From the NCBI GenBank assembly GCA_965153455.1, contig OZ234496.1:11617863-11681862 (forward strand): a stretch of 64,000 bases of DNA, given 5' to 3'. The notes under the pieces are model-generated. The model saw only the letters and a program-made list of their open reading frames with translations. It searched no databases and was not told the DNA's origin. Shown here one piece after another: positions 1 through 13,624 of the stretch (position 1 is the first letter of the stretch; every line of letters begins with the position of its first letter). The DNA is from Sphagnum compactum. Lineage: Eukaryota > Bryophyta > Sphagnopsida > Sphagnales. The translations under genes and the position numbers were made by a program.

Positions 1-1113
1 ACATAGTTGCAGTGCCTTCTGACCTTGGCCACATTTCAAATGTCCCAAAATAATGGCATTCCAACTGCACACATCTCAAGATGGCATCTTGTTGAACACT
101 CTCCAAGCGTCTTTAACGCTCCCACATTTTGCATACTTGTCAACCAAGCTACTCCCCACAAAGACAGAAGACTCACAACCATTTTAAATGATCTGCTCAT
201 GAACATGCCTGGCTGCTCTTCAAGCGCAACCACACTGGCACAGGCATTCAGCAGCCCCACAAATGGAAGAGAATTCAGTCACACAAGCTCCTGTTGCATT
301 TGTCAACATATTTCCAGTGATGTCTGCCCTTTCCCACATTTCAGATATCCCAATATCATAGTGTTCCAAGTGATCACATCTCAGGATGGCATGTTGTTGA
401 ACACTCTCCATGCATCTTCAATGCTCCACATTTTGCATACATGTCAACCAAACTAGTCCCCACAAAGACATCGTACTCACAACCACTTTGAATGATCTGC
501 TCATGAACATGCCTGGCTGCTCCTCAAGCACAACCACACAGGCACATGCATTCAGCACGCCCACAAAAGGAAGAGAGTTTGGTTGCATGCATGCTCCTGT
601 TGCATTTGTCGAAATATTTGCAGTTCCTTCTGCCCTTTCCCACATTTCACATATCCCAATATCATGGTGTTCCAAGTGATCACATCTCGGGATGGCATCT
701 TATTGAACACTCTCCATGCATCTTCAATGCTCCCACATTTTGCATACATGTCAACCAAGCCAGTCCCCTCAAAGACATCAAAGTTGCAACCACTTTGAAT
801 GAGCTGATCATGAACAAGCCTGCCATCTCTTGAGTGCTCATAAACCAGTACATGCATCAATCACCAGAACAAAAGTGAATTCGTTAGTACTGCTTCCTTC
901 TTGTTGCATTTGTTGGAAAAGATGCATTGCCTTCTTAGGTTGCCCATCCTTCACATATTTGTTAAGCTTCTGATTCCATGCGAAAATGTTCAAGTTGCAC
1001 TGTTCATGGTGCCATTTTAGCCATCTCTGCTGCCACTCATGGCAGGTTAAGTCAGTCCCCAACCCAGAGTGCTTCCTGTGTCTCCTTATATTTGAAATCT
1101 GGGTACCTTTCAT
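1..1113 (-). pseudogene. PLS-type pentatricopeptide repeat (PPR) gene relic
   Basis: Intact PPR proteins of this type bind organelle RNA, often for RNA editing. On the minus strand the reading starts near 1113 with a poor N-terminal part, then gives typical PPR text: QKLNKYVKDGQPKKAMHLF near 1000-940, LVDMYAKCGSIEDAWRVFNK near 770-710 and VGVLNACA near 570-540. Three copies of a unit of about 302 bp follow one another (compare 211-260 with 513-560), which fits one P-L-S triplet of about 100 residues. The gene is broken. The repeats hop between frames (838-1113, 552-860, 418-675, 220-411, 36-260), for instance just after the LEE of ACASVVALEE, and there are in-frame stops. The C-terminal end runs off the window, so an E or DYW domain cannot be judged. 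PPR identity is secure; pseudogene status follows from several separate frame breaks. Confidence 0.85.
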
Positions 1114-2060
1114 TTGTCTAACACTTCAATGCAATCGTTAGAAAAGAGAAAGCTGTACTAACCTTCTCCATCAGTGAGAGAATTTTGTTGCAGCATATTG
1201 CATTTACTTACCTTCTCCAGCTGACTAGGCGTACTATCCCATCAGTGCAAATTAGGATCTGAAAAGAAATTTCTGCCAAACTCTAGACCATGGCAGGATA
1301 GCAACCAAGAGAGAGCAACAAGATTGACCCCAACAAGACCTATGACTTCATTGACTTGTGAACTCTGACAGGATTGATGTTAAATTACCTTTTCTGATCT
1401 GTGATCCCACCATTGCAAAGGATCCAAAAAGAACCCCCTGCCACAGTTGCTCTCTCTCTCAACTCCAGGAACTTAAGAAAAACTTCCTATCAAATCATGT
1501 ATTTTGCTCACATAGAAACAGAGGCGGCACTCAAAGACTACGGCAGCCATTTTGCCTCATTGTTGGCTTAATCAATTGCCGTGATCTTTGAGTGTTGCCT
1601 CTTGTTTCTATCCGGTCCGGTCTACGAACAAGTGCAGTGTACTGCAAAAGTTTTTGATATTGCAATTGCGGGTGTACACAGACACATAGCAGCAAGCTCC
1701 TCCTGGTCGACCTCCCTCTGGCCCCTGTGTAGTGATGAAGCTGCTGTTTTTGCAGTCTAGGAAAAGAGTTGCATCCTGCACACGGCAACTGCACTTGCTA
1801 CACTGATGATGACGACGTCCATTGTTCATTCCCTCGCAAAAACCTCGGTCAATTGCTATTTTACTCCGTGCAATCCAGTACGCAAGAAGAGCATCCCATT
1901 CAACATGCAATCTCTCCCACCACCACCACCACCCGTGCATTTCTCAACCGGACAATTCCAGATTGAACGCCATCCTGAGGATCCATCAGCTGGAATTAGG
2001 TACCCTAAAACCCTCGGAAACCCCAGCGCCCGAAAATGTTGAAAGCCGAAGGGGGGAGTA
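1114..2060. other. Gene-free stretch of higher GC with a hairpin
   Basis: This stretch is less A+T-rich than the DNA after it, but none of its open frames resembles a known protein. The frames at 1358-2061 on plus and 1531-1940 on minus overlap each other and show no domain. It holds the inverted repeat listed at 1513-1610. It may be leftover promoter or intron DNA of the PPR locus, but that is a guess. Confidence 0.5.
1513..1610. repeat. Imperfect 33/34-bp inverted repeat (98-nt hairpin)
   Basis: The arm at 1513-1545 pairs with the arm at 1577-1610. Aligned as DNA they differ at four positions plus one extra base, and several of the differences become G-U pairs in RNA. The 31-nt loop starts with GCCA and ends near TTGGC, so the stem could extend inward. 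The shape is that of a small foldback element or a plant microRNA precursor. Nothing in the sequence shows which, or whether it is transcribed. Confidence 0.6.
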
Positions 2061-4404
2061 ATATGTTCGTATGCTTGGTAAGTGGGATTAGGGGCGGTTT
2101 ACACTTGAGTGCTGGGGCCATCGCTTATGGAACCTCACGGTACTTTTGGATGACCATGGCCAAAGGACATGTGTTCCCAGTAAACTTTGAACATCGAAAT
2201 TGGCTTTCAATCTAACTATTTCATTTTGTTTTTCATATTCAGTGAAGGTGGTATATGGTTAGCCCTTAATTGACAACTGATTCAATCAACATATGAGATA
2301 TACATTAGTATAGGAAAGGGTTTGTGTATAGATCAGTGTCATCTGTGTATATGGTTTAGGATTTACACTCCTCCTTGTAAGTGTAAATGTAGAACACAGT
2401 TGTGTAAGTATGTGTGTAAAATTGTATAAGTGTAAAAATTATATATTAGAATTGTTCTTGATGATGGGTCATCAAAGTGGCTCATTGCAATCATTAATTA
2501 ATTAATTAAAGACAATTTTAAAACATGTGTGTTTTGAGATGCACCCACAATTTATTCATATGGATAGCAAGTAGGTATTGTCATTAAAGATATATGGTAT
2601 ATACATTTATGCTCCACAAAACATTTACATGGCACCATGTAAGTGTATTTGATAAATATTTACACTACCCTTGGGTAAATTTAAATGTAAAAAATTAATC
2701 ATACAGAACAACAATATAAACATGCATGTAAAAGTTTGGATGTGTAAGTATAAATCATTTACATGAAATTTATATGCCATATATACAACTATTGACACTT
2801 ACACACACAACATTGGTGTAAACTAGTGTTGTGTTGATATGTCCCTTGTCAAATACTACACTAGTCCTAGTATGTTTACTGGGGGCTATTTAACTTGGTC
2901 ACCTTGGTAGGGTCCAATAAATGAAAATGTTTCAAGGTAAGGTTTTTGCCTAACATGGTCATTCCTATATTGGACATAACATTGGTCATGGGCATCATTA
3001 TAACAAAATCTAAAATGGAATACCATGGGAATATGTGCAAGGGTATGGTATTATCAACATGCATCATATTACAATATTGAAAACATGGAGAAATTTGACA
3101 TAATGACACCTTCGATAAAGCAATTTTTGCACATTCAACCACTTTGAGTATTCACAAATGTTGGGAACTTCAACACATGTTACCAAAAAATATTTGCACA
3201 AGAAATACTGAAGCGACTTTTAATAGCCTTAAAAATTTGTTGGGGAAGATTACAAATTGCACCAATTGCATCTTAGTTGCTATGTAAAAATGACCATGTT
3301 TGCTTAGAAAAGTCTCATTAAATGATAAAAATTGTAACTACATTGAATCAAATGTGAACTCTTGCACTATGTAGAGGGAAACTACTCACAACACAAATGA
3401 TTAAGGTTCAAAACTAGCATTATTTAGAGCTAAATTACATAAACAAAACTATTCATTTTGAGAAGCATAAGCAAACACAGGTAGTAAGCACTAATGATCA
3501 TATTCATGGACAATCCCTATCATTGTTCGTTTCTTTACCAACAAATTTATATACACAAGCCAAACCTTTGTACCTTGGATCAAGCATAAAGGCCATCATA
3601 TAACGTGCCTTGTCATTTTAAAAAGGCTAAACAAACATTAATTCAAAAGTGAGGTGGAGTTCATTAACCTAAATCATTATTGGACTTTGAAAGTGAAATA
3701 GGTTCGTACCACCTTAATCATTTCACCTTGCTCAAAATTATGTCATTATAAGATCACTATGTAATCAACATGTTTTATTTTAGTTGACATAATTCATTAC
3801 TAATTGAAATAATTCATTATAATAAATATGTTTTTTTAATGTTGTTGCTTTAAATATCTTAGGTTATTTTAGGCTATTCTACCTTAGGTTATTTTCATTA
3901 CAAAAAATCATGTTCATTCCAACCCATGTGTTTGCGGCTTATGTCCAAATCAACCATTTTGTGACTATGAATATGATTGTCCTTCAAAGCACCCGGTAAG
4001 TACAACTTGCAGTCACATAAATGACTACAAAATGGTTTATAGTTGCATATGCAATTTATACTCGTAACTAATGTCGATTTGGATGAAAATGAAAAAATAT
4101 TTATGTCATCCATTTTTAATGGCATCCCAAAATAGATGAAAATGTATTTTTTTTGTAACTTGGAAGTTGGTTCATAAACCATTGGACATCATATGGCATA
4201 TTTTCAACTTGATTTGCAATTATATATCCTAATCGCAAATGCACATGTAATTAAATGTGAAAAAAATAAATTGACCAATGAAATTATTGGATTTAATTGT
4301 TTAATTTTTTTCAATGAACTAACCATTAAATGTGTAATAGCGTTTGGTGGGTTTGTGAAAATTTCAAACGGCCCATGGTAATTAATGGTAGAAATAGGGC
4401 TAGG
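2061..4404. other. A+T-rich intergenic DNA without genes
   Basis: No reading frame here resembles a protein. The part at about 2700-2812, rich in GTGTAAGTGTAAAT-like words, resembles the interior of the MITE at 37855-38085 (both contain CATATATACAACTATTGACA), so a diverged relative of that element probably lies here. Near 3858-3897 a TTAGGTTATTTTAGG-type stretch is the reverse complement of the degenerate repeats listed at 8440-9300. Confidence 0.5.
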
Positions 4405-4685
4405 TAGTAGGTAATATGTATGTGGCTAAATTAATATGTATTTTATCATGTTGATATGTCATAGTGTTTCTTAATTATTTAATTAATTAAGTAGGTTAGG
4501 TAATAAGTAGTATGTAAATAAACTAATTAGTAGTATGTATTTAATTGTGTTGAATGAAATAATGTTATGTTTAATTAATTAAGCTACGCAATATCAATTA
4601 GTATGTTGTACGTTATAAGGTAGTAAATAGTAGGTAATATGTATGTGGACTAAATAATAGGTATTTTATTATGTTGATATGTGAT
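4405..4685. repeat. Direct repeat, two ~60-bp copies about 218 bp apart
   Basis: A block containing GTAGGTAATATGTATGTGG and ATTTTAT-ATGTTGATATGT occurs at about 4405-4462 and again at about 4622-4682. The DNA between is made of related GTAGGTAATA words. This looks like two diverged copies of a tandem unit of about 220 bp. Confidence 0.55.
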
Positions 4686-7600
4686 TTTTTTGAATTAGTT
4701 TTTGAATTAGGTAGGTAATGTAATTTATTTGTTGAATAGGGTAGGTAACAAGACTAATTTATAACTCATTTATAAACATTATAAAATGAATAAGTTATAT
4801 ATCATACATCTAAAATTACATTTTGTTGGCACAATTATGATCTATTCTAGCAAAATTGTGTAACATAATTTTAAAAATCAAATAGAGGTTTGAGATGTGA
4901 AAAAACATAATTTATTTTTACATACAATTTTTATCATAATTTTAACTAAAAAAAGATATTATTTGTGTAAACATAATAAAGTTTGTAGTTCAATAAAATC
5001 AATTAATAATATGGCTAATATAAGATATTTTATTATATTTTATTACAATTTCTTTATGATTCATTTATAAATATTATATGTGAGTAAATAATATATCAGA
5101 AATTTAAATTCAATTAATTATTTGGATAGATTATCAAAATTAATTAACTAATTATCTAGTGATCTAAATAGATTATTATAAGTTAGTATAATTTAGATAA
5201 TTAGTTACTTAATAAATTTAAATAAACAATTAATTTAATTAAATAAAGAAATAATTATTTGAAGTAATCAATCTAAATCATTTATTTTTAGTAATCAATC
5301 TAAGTCATTTATTTTTAGTTAATTACTTCAAATAATTAATGATTTTATTTCAGATAACGTTTTATTATATGATTAATTAATTAGTTAAATTCATATCATT
5401 AATCATTTATTATCTGATTTTATTTGAAAATTTATTAATTATTTGAATTAACTAAAAATTTTAATTATGTGAATCGAACTGATTTATAATTCATATTAAT
5501 AATTAATAAATTATTGTCCAATAATTCATTACTAAACATTAAAAATCAAATATGAATTTGGGTCAAAAACATCAAGTTATAAATAGGCATATCCATATGT
5601 ACACCTGAATTGAATTTTAACATAATAGCCACATTGTTTTTAGTTTCACATTCAAATTAATTATGTATATAGATAATTAACTTTTTAGTGAGTTTAGAAA
5701 ATTAATGATCTGGTAATTATTGATGAAATAATAATTATCTTAATTAATTGGTTTAATTCATTATTGAATGTCCCTAATTTAAATAAAATTTATTTGATTC
5801 TTATTTGATGAGTAATTATTGTTCTTATACATCCATGTTATTTAGTTTAAACTAATTATATGAATTACACTTATTTATTCAAACTTATAATCAATTATTT
5901 AGTATAATTAATAAATTCATAATAATTAAATATATTAATTACACTGAATATTTAATAGTCAAATTATTGAAACAATATTTTTTATAAAATATTACATGTG
6001 AATTTGTATCCTTATTAAATTATAAGTTGATGCACAATAATCACAACATAGTTGAACACTAGTAATTCAATAATGACATACTAATGACTTTACTAGTTGT
6101 ATCAATGGGAATCATAGTCGAAAATTAATTACAAATGTATCTTATGATGAGTTGTGGAAATGCAAATATGTGGAATGATTGCATGTATGTACATTATACA
6201 CTAGTTGCAACATAATTGTTGCATTAATGGCACATGTACAACAGTTGTAAAATAATTATCGCATGCAACTATAATGCAACTGTTCAAAAAATCAAACATG
6301 GTTGATTACATATGTGTACAAATTGCCATACAGAAGACCCATTTTCAATTCACTTGCAACTATAATACAAATAATTGATTTTCTGACATGTCAATTTACT
6401 TATTAATTCCTCATATTTTCAAGGGGATAGTTGCATAATAGTTGTGTATGAGTTGTTTTTTGAGCTTTAATTTAGGGCATATAATTTTCGACGAACATAA
6501 TTTTTCATAGTGATCCTTGGGGCTCAAAAATCAGTTCCCACAAATGATATGAGTTGTTATCAATGATGGGATGTTAACCAAATATTCCTTACCTACCTAG
6601 CCGACTTAAATTAAGTGCCTACTAGGTGAGCTTAAGTATGCACAAAAGGTGGCCTATTTAACAACCTAAACTAACTTTTTAAGCTTAGCCTTTGTGATGA
6701 CCTGTGTCAACATGGTACATGTTCAACTAAATAAAATTAGAAATAATATTTAAATATTTAAATAATAAAGATAAATAATGAAACTACATTATTTAATTAT
6801 AAAATCAATTGCAAAATGACAATGCCATGTAAGTTGGTTTGGATGGATGAAAAGTTCATGTAAAACGTATTATAAGCTTGTAGATGATCAAACACATAAT
6901 TATTGCACAAGTAAATAACTAATACTTTATTATTATTAGAGTTTTTGCCTTAAAGTCACTATTTATTTAATTTTGAATTTCTGGATAGTTGCTAAAACAA
7001 ATTTTGTGGAATTTTTTCCATTTTTAATTTTTTTTCCGAAAAATGGAAAACAAATTGCCAAAGTTCTTGAAACCATAAAATTAAATAAAAAATTGATGCT
7101 TAGAATATAACTAAAAACTTTAAGTTGAAACTTTTACTTGAAGATGGTTTATTTGAATGAATATCTTTTTTGGATTTTTGACATTAAATAATGAAATATA
7201 TTTTTATTAATGATATCCAATGACTTTCAAAGGAAATCCACATGCCCAAAATGGCATTTTTTTTCATGTTTCCATGTGATGGGTAGCGAAGAATATAAAT
7301 TGATCTTTAGTAATTTATCAAAATATTTGGTCATACAACTTGGAGGTTTTTAATATTTTATATATATTAAATCACATTTATTGAATTGAAAATTTTAAAT
7401 AAGATTAAAATTTACTATTCATAATAAAATTTGATTAAAAATGAATTAAAACTGTGTATAAATTAATAATTATGACATTTAAATAATTTTAATACTTTCT
7501 ATAAAATTTTCAAATGTTGAAAATAATATTATATGTTTCATAGATAACATATTTTATCTGAAAATATTTTATAATTACAAATAAATATAACACATGGTAA

Positions 7601-7690
7601 TAATCACAATAGTTATACCATTTATATTGATTCATTATATTTTTAAAAGGTGGGAAAATATTATATATATATTCATACCCTATTCATAAC

Positions 7691-7745
7691 CCTACCTACC
7701 TATTATTTATTACCTACCTATAAATAGGTAGGTAGATAGGTAGGA
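7691..7745. repeat. CCTACCTA / TAGGTAGG inverted repeat
   Basis: CCTACCTACCTATT at 7691-7704 is answered by AATAGGTAGGTAG at about 7723-7735 and a further ATAGGTAGG after it. A CCTACCTAT block lies between. It is a short hairpin built from a 4-bp CCTA microsatellite. Related GGTAGGTAGG runs occur near 4400-4740 and 23629-23690. Confidence 0.6.
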
Positions 7746-8439
7746 CTCATATACATATACCAAAATAACCATGTTGATTTTAAATATGTTTATTTACAAA
7801 TTGTTTTATGAAAAAAAAAAAAATCTTCAAGATATCATTCTTGTTCAAATGTATGAAATAGTGAAAATTCAAATGCATTTTCAGTAAAATTATTTGATAT
7901 TTTTGGTAAATTTTCTTTTATAGATGTGTAGATCTTGGAAAAATCTTTAAGAATGAAATGTATTTCTTTTCATTTGGACAAAGTATGAAAAAGATAATAA
8001 TGGTCAAAGTTGGGTATTTTTGTATGCGACAAAGGATGGTGTGAGAATGTTGTAAATTTATCTCATATCCTTTGTCAACAAATTCAACTTTGGAAACTAT
8101 ATGAGTACGTGAAAATATATTAATCTACACACAATATATGCACCAAATATTGAAAGTGCAAATATGACTTGAGATGAGCCAATAAAAAAAGCTTCTCACC
8201 AAAATATAAATAAGATCCCACTTACCTACCTACGTATTGAATTAAATTGAAATTATTATATAACATATTTTATGGCACTTATAATTAGGACAAAAATGCG
8301 ACTAATGGATAAGCAACGTGTCCATATGGATTACATAATCATGTGTGGCATGTACGACTATAAACCTAGTCATGGGTGTAATCACATTTGCCATGTTTTG
8401 GCATAGTGAGTTATTATAGGTTATACCTTATAATTTTTT

Positions 8440-9300
8440 TGGGTTATACCTTAAAACAACTTAAGGTAGAATAACCTAGAATAATAAAAAAAATAGCCTA
8501 GGGTAGAATAATGTATAATAGTAGCCCGAAAGGAAATATTTAAAATAGATAAGAGCGGCATGGGGTATAATAGTTTATAATAATATAGGGTGGAAATATT
8601 CTATAGTAATTTAAGGTCAAATAATCTAAAATAATTTAACATGGTTGAAATAATTTAGGGTAAAATAATTTAAAATAATAGAGGATGAAATAATGTGAAA
8701 TAAAATAACTTAAATTGCATAGGGTGGAATAGTTGAAAATAACCTATGTTATACCCGAAGGGGACACTTAATGTAAAGTTGGATCTATGTGCTTTGAACG
8801 ACCATTTTTAAGGGGGGTATTAGATAATTGTCAAACCTTTTTTTTAATCACCTTATTATTATCTTTTTTTTCATATACATATTGAAGCCACCCTATTTTA
8901 ATTATAATCCATTCTTTCAGATTATTACATACCCTATATTATAGTTAAATTGATTATTTGAATAAAATGTACCCTATTTATTTATTTATTTATTTATAAT
9001 TTTTACCCAACAACCAATATATTGCACCCAATATTTTTACTCACGTATTTTTTATTAATGTCCCCACCTGAAAGGTTATAATAACCTAAATAACTTAAGG
9101 TGGAATAATTGAGAACAACTGAAAATAACCTAAGGTAAAATGGTTGAAAATAATATAAGATTTAATAAATTGAAATAGATGAAAATAACGTAAGGTGGAA
9201 TAGTCTACAATATAATTTTTAAAATTTAAGTTAATATTTTAAATAACATAAGGTGGAATAGGCTAAAATATTATTTTTAAAAATTAAGTTAAAAATTCTC
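8440..9300. repeat. Degenerate short tandem repeats of AATAACCTAAGGTGGAAT type
   Basis: Words such as AATAACCTAAGGT, GGTGGAATAATT and GAAAATAA recur many times at about 8440-8755 and again at 9075-9270, roughly every 25-35 bp. They are interrupted by unrelated A+T-rich DNA at 8760-9060. An inverted relative lies at 3858-3897. It looks like an old minisatellite or the interior of a decayed element. Confidence 0.5.
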
Positions 9301-10763
9301 AAAAATTAAGTTAAAATAGTCATTTATTATTTATTATCAATTGATTAATAGCTAGATTTAATTTATTAATTACAATTATTTGAACATTAAATTTCAACTA
9401 TTTATTATTTTATTTCTATGAAGTGGATAATTAGTTAGTAATAATAAGTTTAATTTTTAATTGTATTTAATTCTGAATAACTTTAAAAAATAGTTAGGGA
9501 ATTCATATCTAATTAATGAATAAATATTAATTATTATAATTTATTTAATATCTAACATCAATAAATTAATAAATAATTCTAGTTTATTAAGTAATATTTA
9601 ATCATAATGACTAAAACATTAACTGGTAATTGTAAGTTATTTAATACATAATATCAATTAATTAATAACTAGTTTTAATTTATTAAGTAGTATTTAATTT
9701 TAATGAATAATTAATTAAAAATAAATAATAAATAATATAAATAATATGTCATATCAATCGATTAATAACTATTTTTATTTTATGAATTATTGTTTAATCT
9801 TAATGACTAAATAATGAATTAGTAATTATAATTATCAATTAGAAGTAATTGAATATTAAATTCTAGATTATTATTTATTAATAAATAATTAATGAATGGT
9901 TAATTAATATTAACACTTAATTTTTTAAATAATATTTAGTTTTAATTATGTAATAAAATATTTAATTAATTAGTTTTTAATTAATGAATAAATATTTAAA
10001 AAATAATTTTAATTTATGATGATTTAATATTAAGTATCAACCAAATAATGATTAAATTTAGTTTATTAACTCGTATTTAATTTTAATGATGGAATAAATT
10101 ATCTTAAATTTAATATTAAAATCTAACTAGTTATTAATTTATTAATATTAAATTAATAATTAATTAATATGAATATTTGAATTTTATTAATATTTAATTC
10201 CAAAATTTTTAAATAGGAACCATTAATTATTAATTATCGACTATTAAACTAATTATTAATTAACTAATAATCAATATTAATTAATTGCATCATAATTAGT
10301 GATTATAAAATTATAAACTTAAAGCATTTTTTTACACCTTTAACATACTTTTCATAAAAATAATTATGCTAAACCTTACAAATTTGTTGATAATATGCAT
10401 AATAAACATTTATTATAGTAAATTTTTTAAATTGTACAACCCCAAATATGTATGCTTATCATGCCCATAATACACATTGTACATCAATTTGTGATTAAAT
10501 TTTTGTTACACATGCAACTAATGGGCCATGGGGGCATATTCATGGATGAATATAATCTTAGAAACATTCACATAGGAGGATGAAAAAAATAGTAGTTGCA
10601 CATTAATCGCAAGATAGTCGCAAATCCTCCGCAAACTTAGTGAAGTTGGTAAGTAGTTGCAAATGACATATAATCACATGTAGTTACAAATAGGATGGTT
10701 GCATATCCCCACATTTCTTCTAGTGGGCTAAAGTCCCCCTAAACTAGATAACATTACAGAACT

Positions 10764-12975
10764 ACCTGTTGGAAATCCACCATGGATGAACACTTTGGTT
10801 CCAAGGCAAAAAGACCATTAGGCCGGGTGCAAAAATGAGCCCCATCAATAGTCGCCTAGTTGTAATCCTTCAAATCCCCAACCAAATGCAAACTACCATG
10901 GAAGAAAACCTTAGACTAGTTCTACGATGTGACCTTAGGAACCTAGGTCTATTGGGTGCACGAAGGCAAAAGCATTTGTCAATTAGCATTTCCTCCATTA
11001 GTGGCATGAGGCATCCCATACACCAACCTTGAAAACATTTATCACAAACCAACATAATGGTGGTTTGTGAAGCTTGCCCACACAACATATATCATAGACC
11101 AACGGGAACCACAACTAAAGATGGGTCGATTTGGCCATCAACATTGGGAAGATGACATGGTGCACAATTGCAAACATGGTCCTTCCATGTTTGACCATCG
11201 TGGCCTTCTAACAACAAACAATCTTGAAGGGAGAACCTTTCGCACACATAAAATAACATATCTTGTAGTCACATCCAAAGTAGTCATTGTTATTTGATGT
11301 AAGTAAACATAATCTCTTTGTTCAAACCTCTGAATTTGAGGCCAATAACCACTTCCATGTATAATGGCATAATGCAATGTATCTCAGTGTTGGGCAATTG
11401 CCAAATTTTCCATAGCCCCTTGTGGAGACCATACTTCCACAAATTTTGCTTCAACGTCTACACCATCCATTCAGTTAACTCGTCTACCTCAGGATGGTTT
11501 CATGAAGTTGTGCAATGATCAATTAGTGCTTTCTCACACAACTCTTGGAATTCCCCACAAAATTTTGTACCTTGGTTAGTGAAAACTTTGGCTAGAGCCC
11601 CAAACCTACTAAATATCGTGTCCAAAAATGCATATGTTGCCCCTTCACTGCTACGATCTAGCAACGGAACTCGCTCTAACCACTTGGAGAAATGCTTATT
11701 CATAATGAAAACATATCAGTTATGTTGAGGTGTCAAACTCAATGGGTTGGCCAAAATCCAAACTCCATTAGTACATGTGCCCCATAATTGGTAAAGGTTG
11801 TAGATGAGGTGTAGGTGCATTGAAAGATGCCCGAACTTGGTCACACACCATACACCTAGAAACAAATTGTTGAACTTGCAATTGCATCCTTCACCACCAG
11901 CATTATGTTTGGAACAAACTATATGTCACAAACTTCACTTGTCCATGTACCCACATTCATAGGAGGGAATTACCTTCCCATTTAAATTGTTTGGCCATAT
12001 CACAACACGGTCCCTTTCCTTGGGTGATAATTCAAGTAGAATTTCACATGTTTGTAAATATGCAATGATAGGTGCATCATCATAAATATCCAAGGCACCA
12101 TTGCCTTCCAACTTCATGTCCAAATCATGGGGATCCCCATCATCCATACTGAAATACATCTTTTGAACACCCCAATAAGGTACAAAGGTATATAGAAGCA
12201 TGCCATCTTGATATTGCTTCCAAATCCACATCACCATGCCAATGGGCCCCAGTGGTATCTTCCTCATTGGAACTTGGGTTCCGATTCAATCCATCAGCAT
12301 CCCAATTAACCCTACCAGCCCTATGAACAATGTCAAAGTTGTACTCCTACAAAATAAATACCCAACATGCCAACTTTCTTGTGAGCTGATTTGATTCCAT
12401 CAAAAATTTTAGAGGTTGGTGGTTTGTAACCAAAGTGAATGGGTTGCCATAAAGATAACATTGAAATGAAAAAACTACCCAAACAACTGTAAGGCATTCC
12501 CATTTATATGAGCTATATTTGGCTTTCATCTTGGGCCAGTCAATCCAACAACAAACTCCCAACCATCATCATCAAATTGGGTAAGCATGGTTCCCAACCC
12601 TAAAGTATTCCAATTAGTGTGTAATTCGAACAGTTCTCCTCGGATGGGTCACCTCAAAATGGGGGCTGATGAAAGCCTAACTTTCAACTCTTGAAAGGCC
12701 TGCTCTTGCGGCTCATCCCAAATGAACTCTTGGTCAATTTGTGTCAATTGGGTTAAAGGTTTGGCTATGTTACTAAAGCTTTTCACAAACTTTCAGTAAT
12801 AATTAATTACACAAGCCTAGAAAATCTTATAACCGATTGACATCTATTAGTTGGGAAACCTATGAAATGGCCTCAACCTTGGCCTTCTAAACCCCCAATT
12901 CACCTAGATAAATCATATGACTTAGGTACTCCACTTGAGTATGAAAAAATCGACACTTACTTGGATGAAGCTATC
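10764..12975 (-). mobile_element. Gypsy (Ty3-type) retroelement fragment, copy A, with PHD-like C-terminus
   Basis: Reading the minus strand downward gives the end of a reverse transcriptase (LHPSKCRFFHTQVEYLSHM, about 12973-12915), then RNase H (YSSYKWECLTVVW and LVTNHQPLKFL, 12520-12400). A linker follows at 11935-12267, then the integrase core (HFSKWLERVPLLDRSSEGA and FCGEFQELCEKALIDH, 11700-11510). A GYWPQIQRF..DYVYL motif lies near 11345, and a cysteine-rich PHD-like finger (CDKCFQGWCMGCLMP) near 11040-11000. Gag, protease and most of the RT are missing, and no LTRs are recognisable. Stops and frame changes are frequent, so the copy is dead. Copy B at 27110-28640 has the same domain order and orientation, and shares a 3'-flanking block (GGAAATCCACCAT, then GAACACTTTGG). 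Confidence 0.8.
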
Positions 12976-13531
12976 AGTTCTTCTTACATGTACCGATCTC
13001 ATTAAAGAAAATATCATTCAATATTGTGAGACATGGTATGGATTTGATCGTGGAGGTTTTGTCACCATGTTTGTAAGCCCTACCTATTTGCACATTTATG
13101 ACAATGAATCTGATGATGAAGAGGTTGATGAAGATCACTTTGAAAAACCATGGGTTGTTGATATGTGCGGGCTTATGTCATTAGATGATACCTCCCCCAA
13201 TGTGGGAAAAAAGAAAGATCACAACCAACCTTCAAGTTCATCCACCCCCAAGGAGAAAGCGTTTGCTTGAATGGGTGACGTAATGCAAAAAAACATCAAC
13301 GAAGTCAAAGAAGGTGGGGTTCAACTCATAGACCACACCATATCATTGTTGCATGTTATTGCAATAGATGTGCAAAGTGTTCGCCTTTCCAAGGCAAATG
13401 AAATCATGCATCCTAGCATGGTATTTCATTATGTCAATCATGGACTTAGCAATTCAATGCACCGGATGAAGGATTGGCATGAGACAATGTTAGAACATGG
13501 AAATATCCAAAAAAAGAAGGTTCATGAGTAA
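12935..13531 (+). pseudogene. Unrecognised acidic reading frame with one internal stop
   Basis: Two frames in the same phase (12935-13270 and 13271-13531) are separated only by one TGA. Together they span about 198 codons. The first half has an acidic run (NESDDEEVDEDHFEKPWVVD) and a Ser/Pro/Lys-rich tail. The second half is mixed helix-like sequence without a motif I know. The first 40 bases overlap the Gypsy fragment antisense, so the true start may lie later, near 12985. It sits between retroelement pieces and may be a captured or element-encoded frame. No function is assigned. Confidence 0.35.
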
Positions 13532-13624
13532 AAAAAAACAACACAAAATTGTTTGCACTTATCCCCCATTTTAATTTTCCATTACTAAAATGCGCATGAT
13601 ATTACAATTGTGTCAAAGAATAGA

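Larger units (their letters stand above)
4686..10763. other. Extremely A+T-rich gene-free DNA
   Basis: About 6 kb of TTAATTAAT-, AATAAT- and TTTAAAT-rich sequence has no open frame of note on either strand. Apart from the two repeat features listed inside it and a 12-bp A run near 7810, I see no gene, RNA gene or recognisable transposon end. It could be decayed repeats or matrix-attachment-like DNA; the sequence does not decide. Confidence 0.6.
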
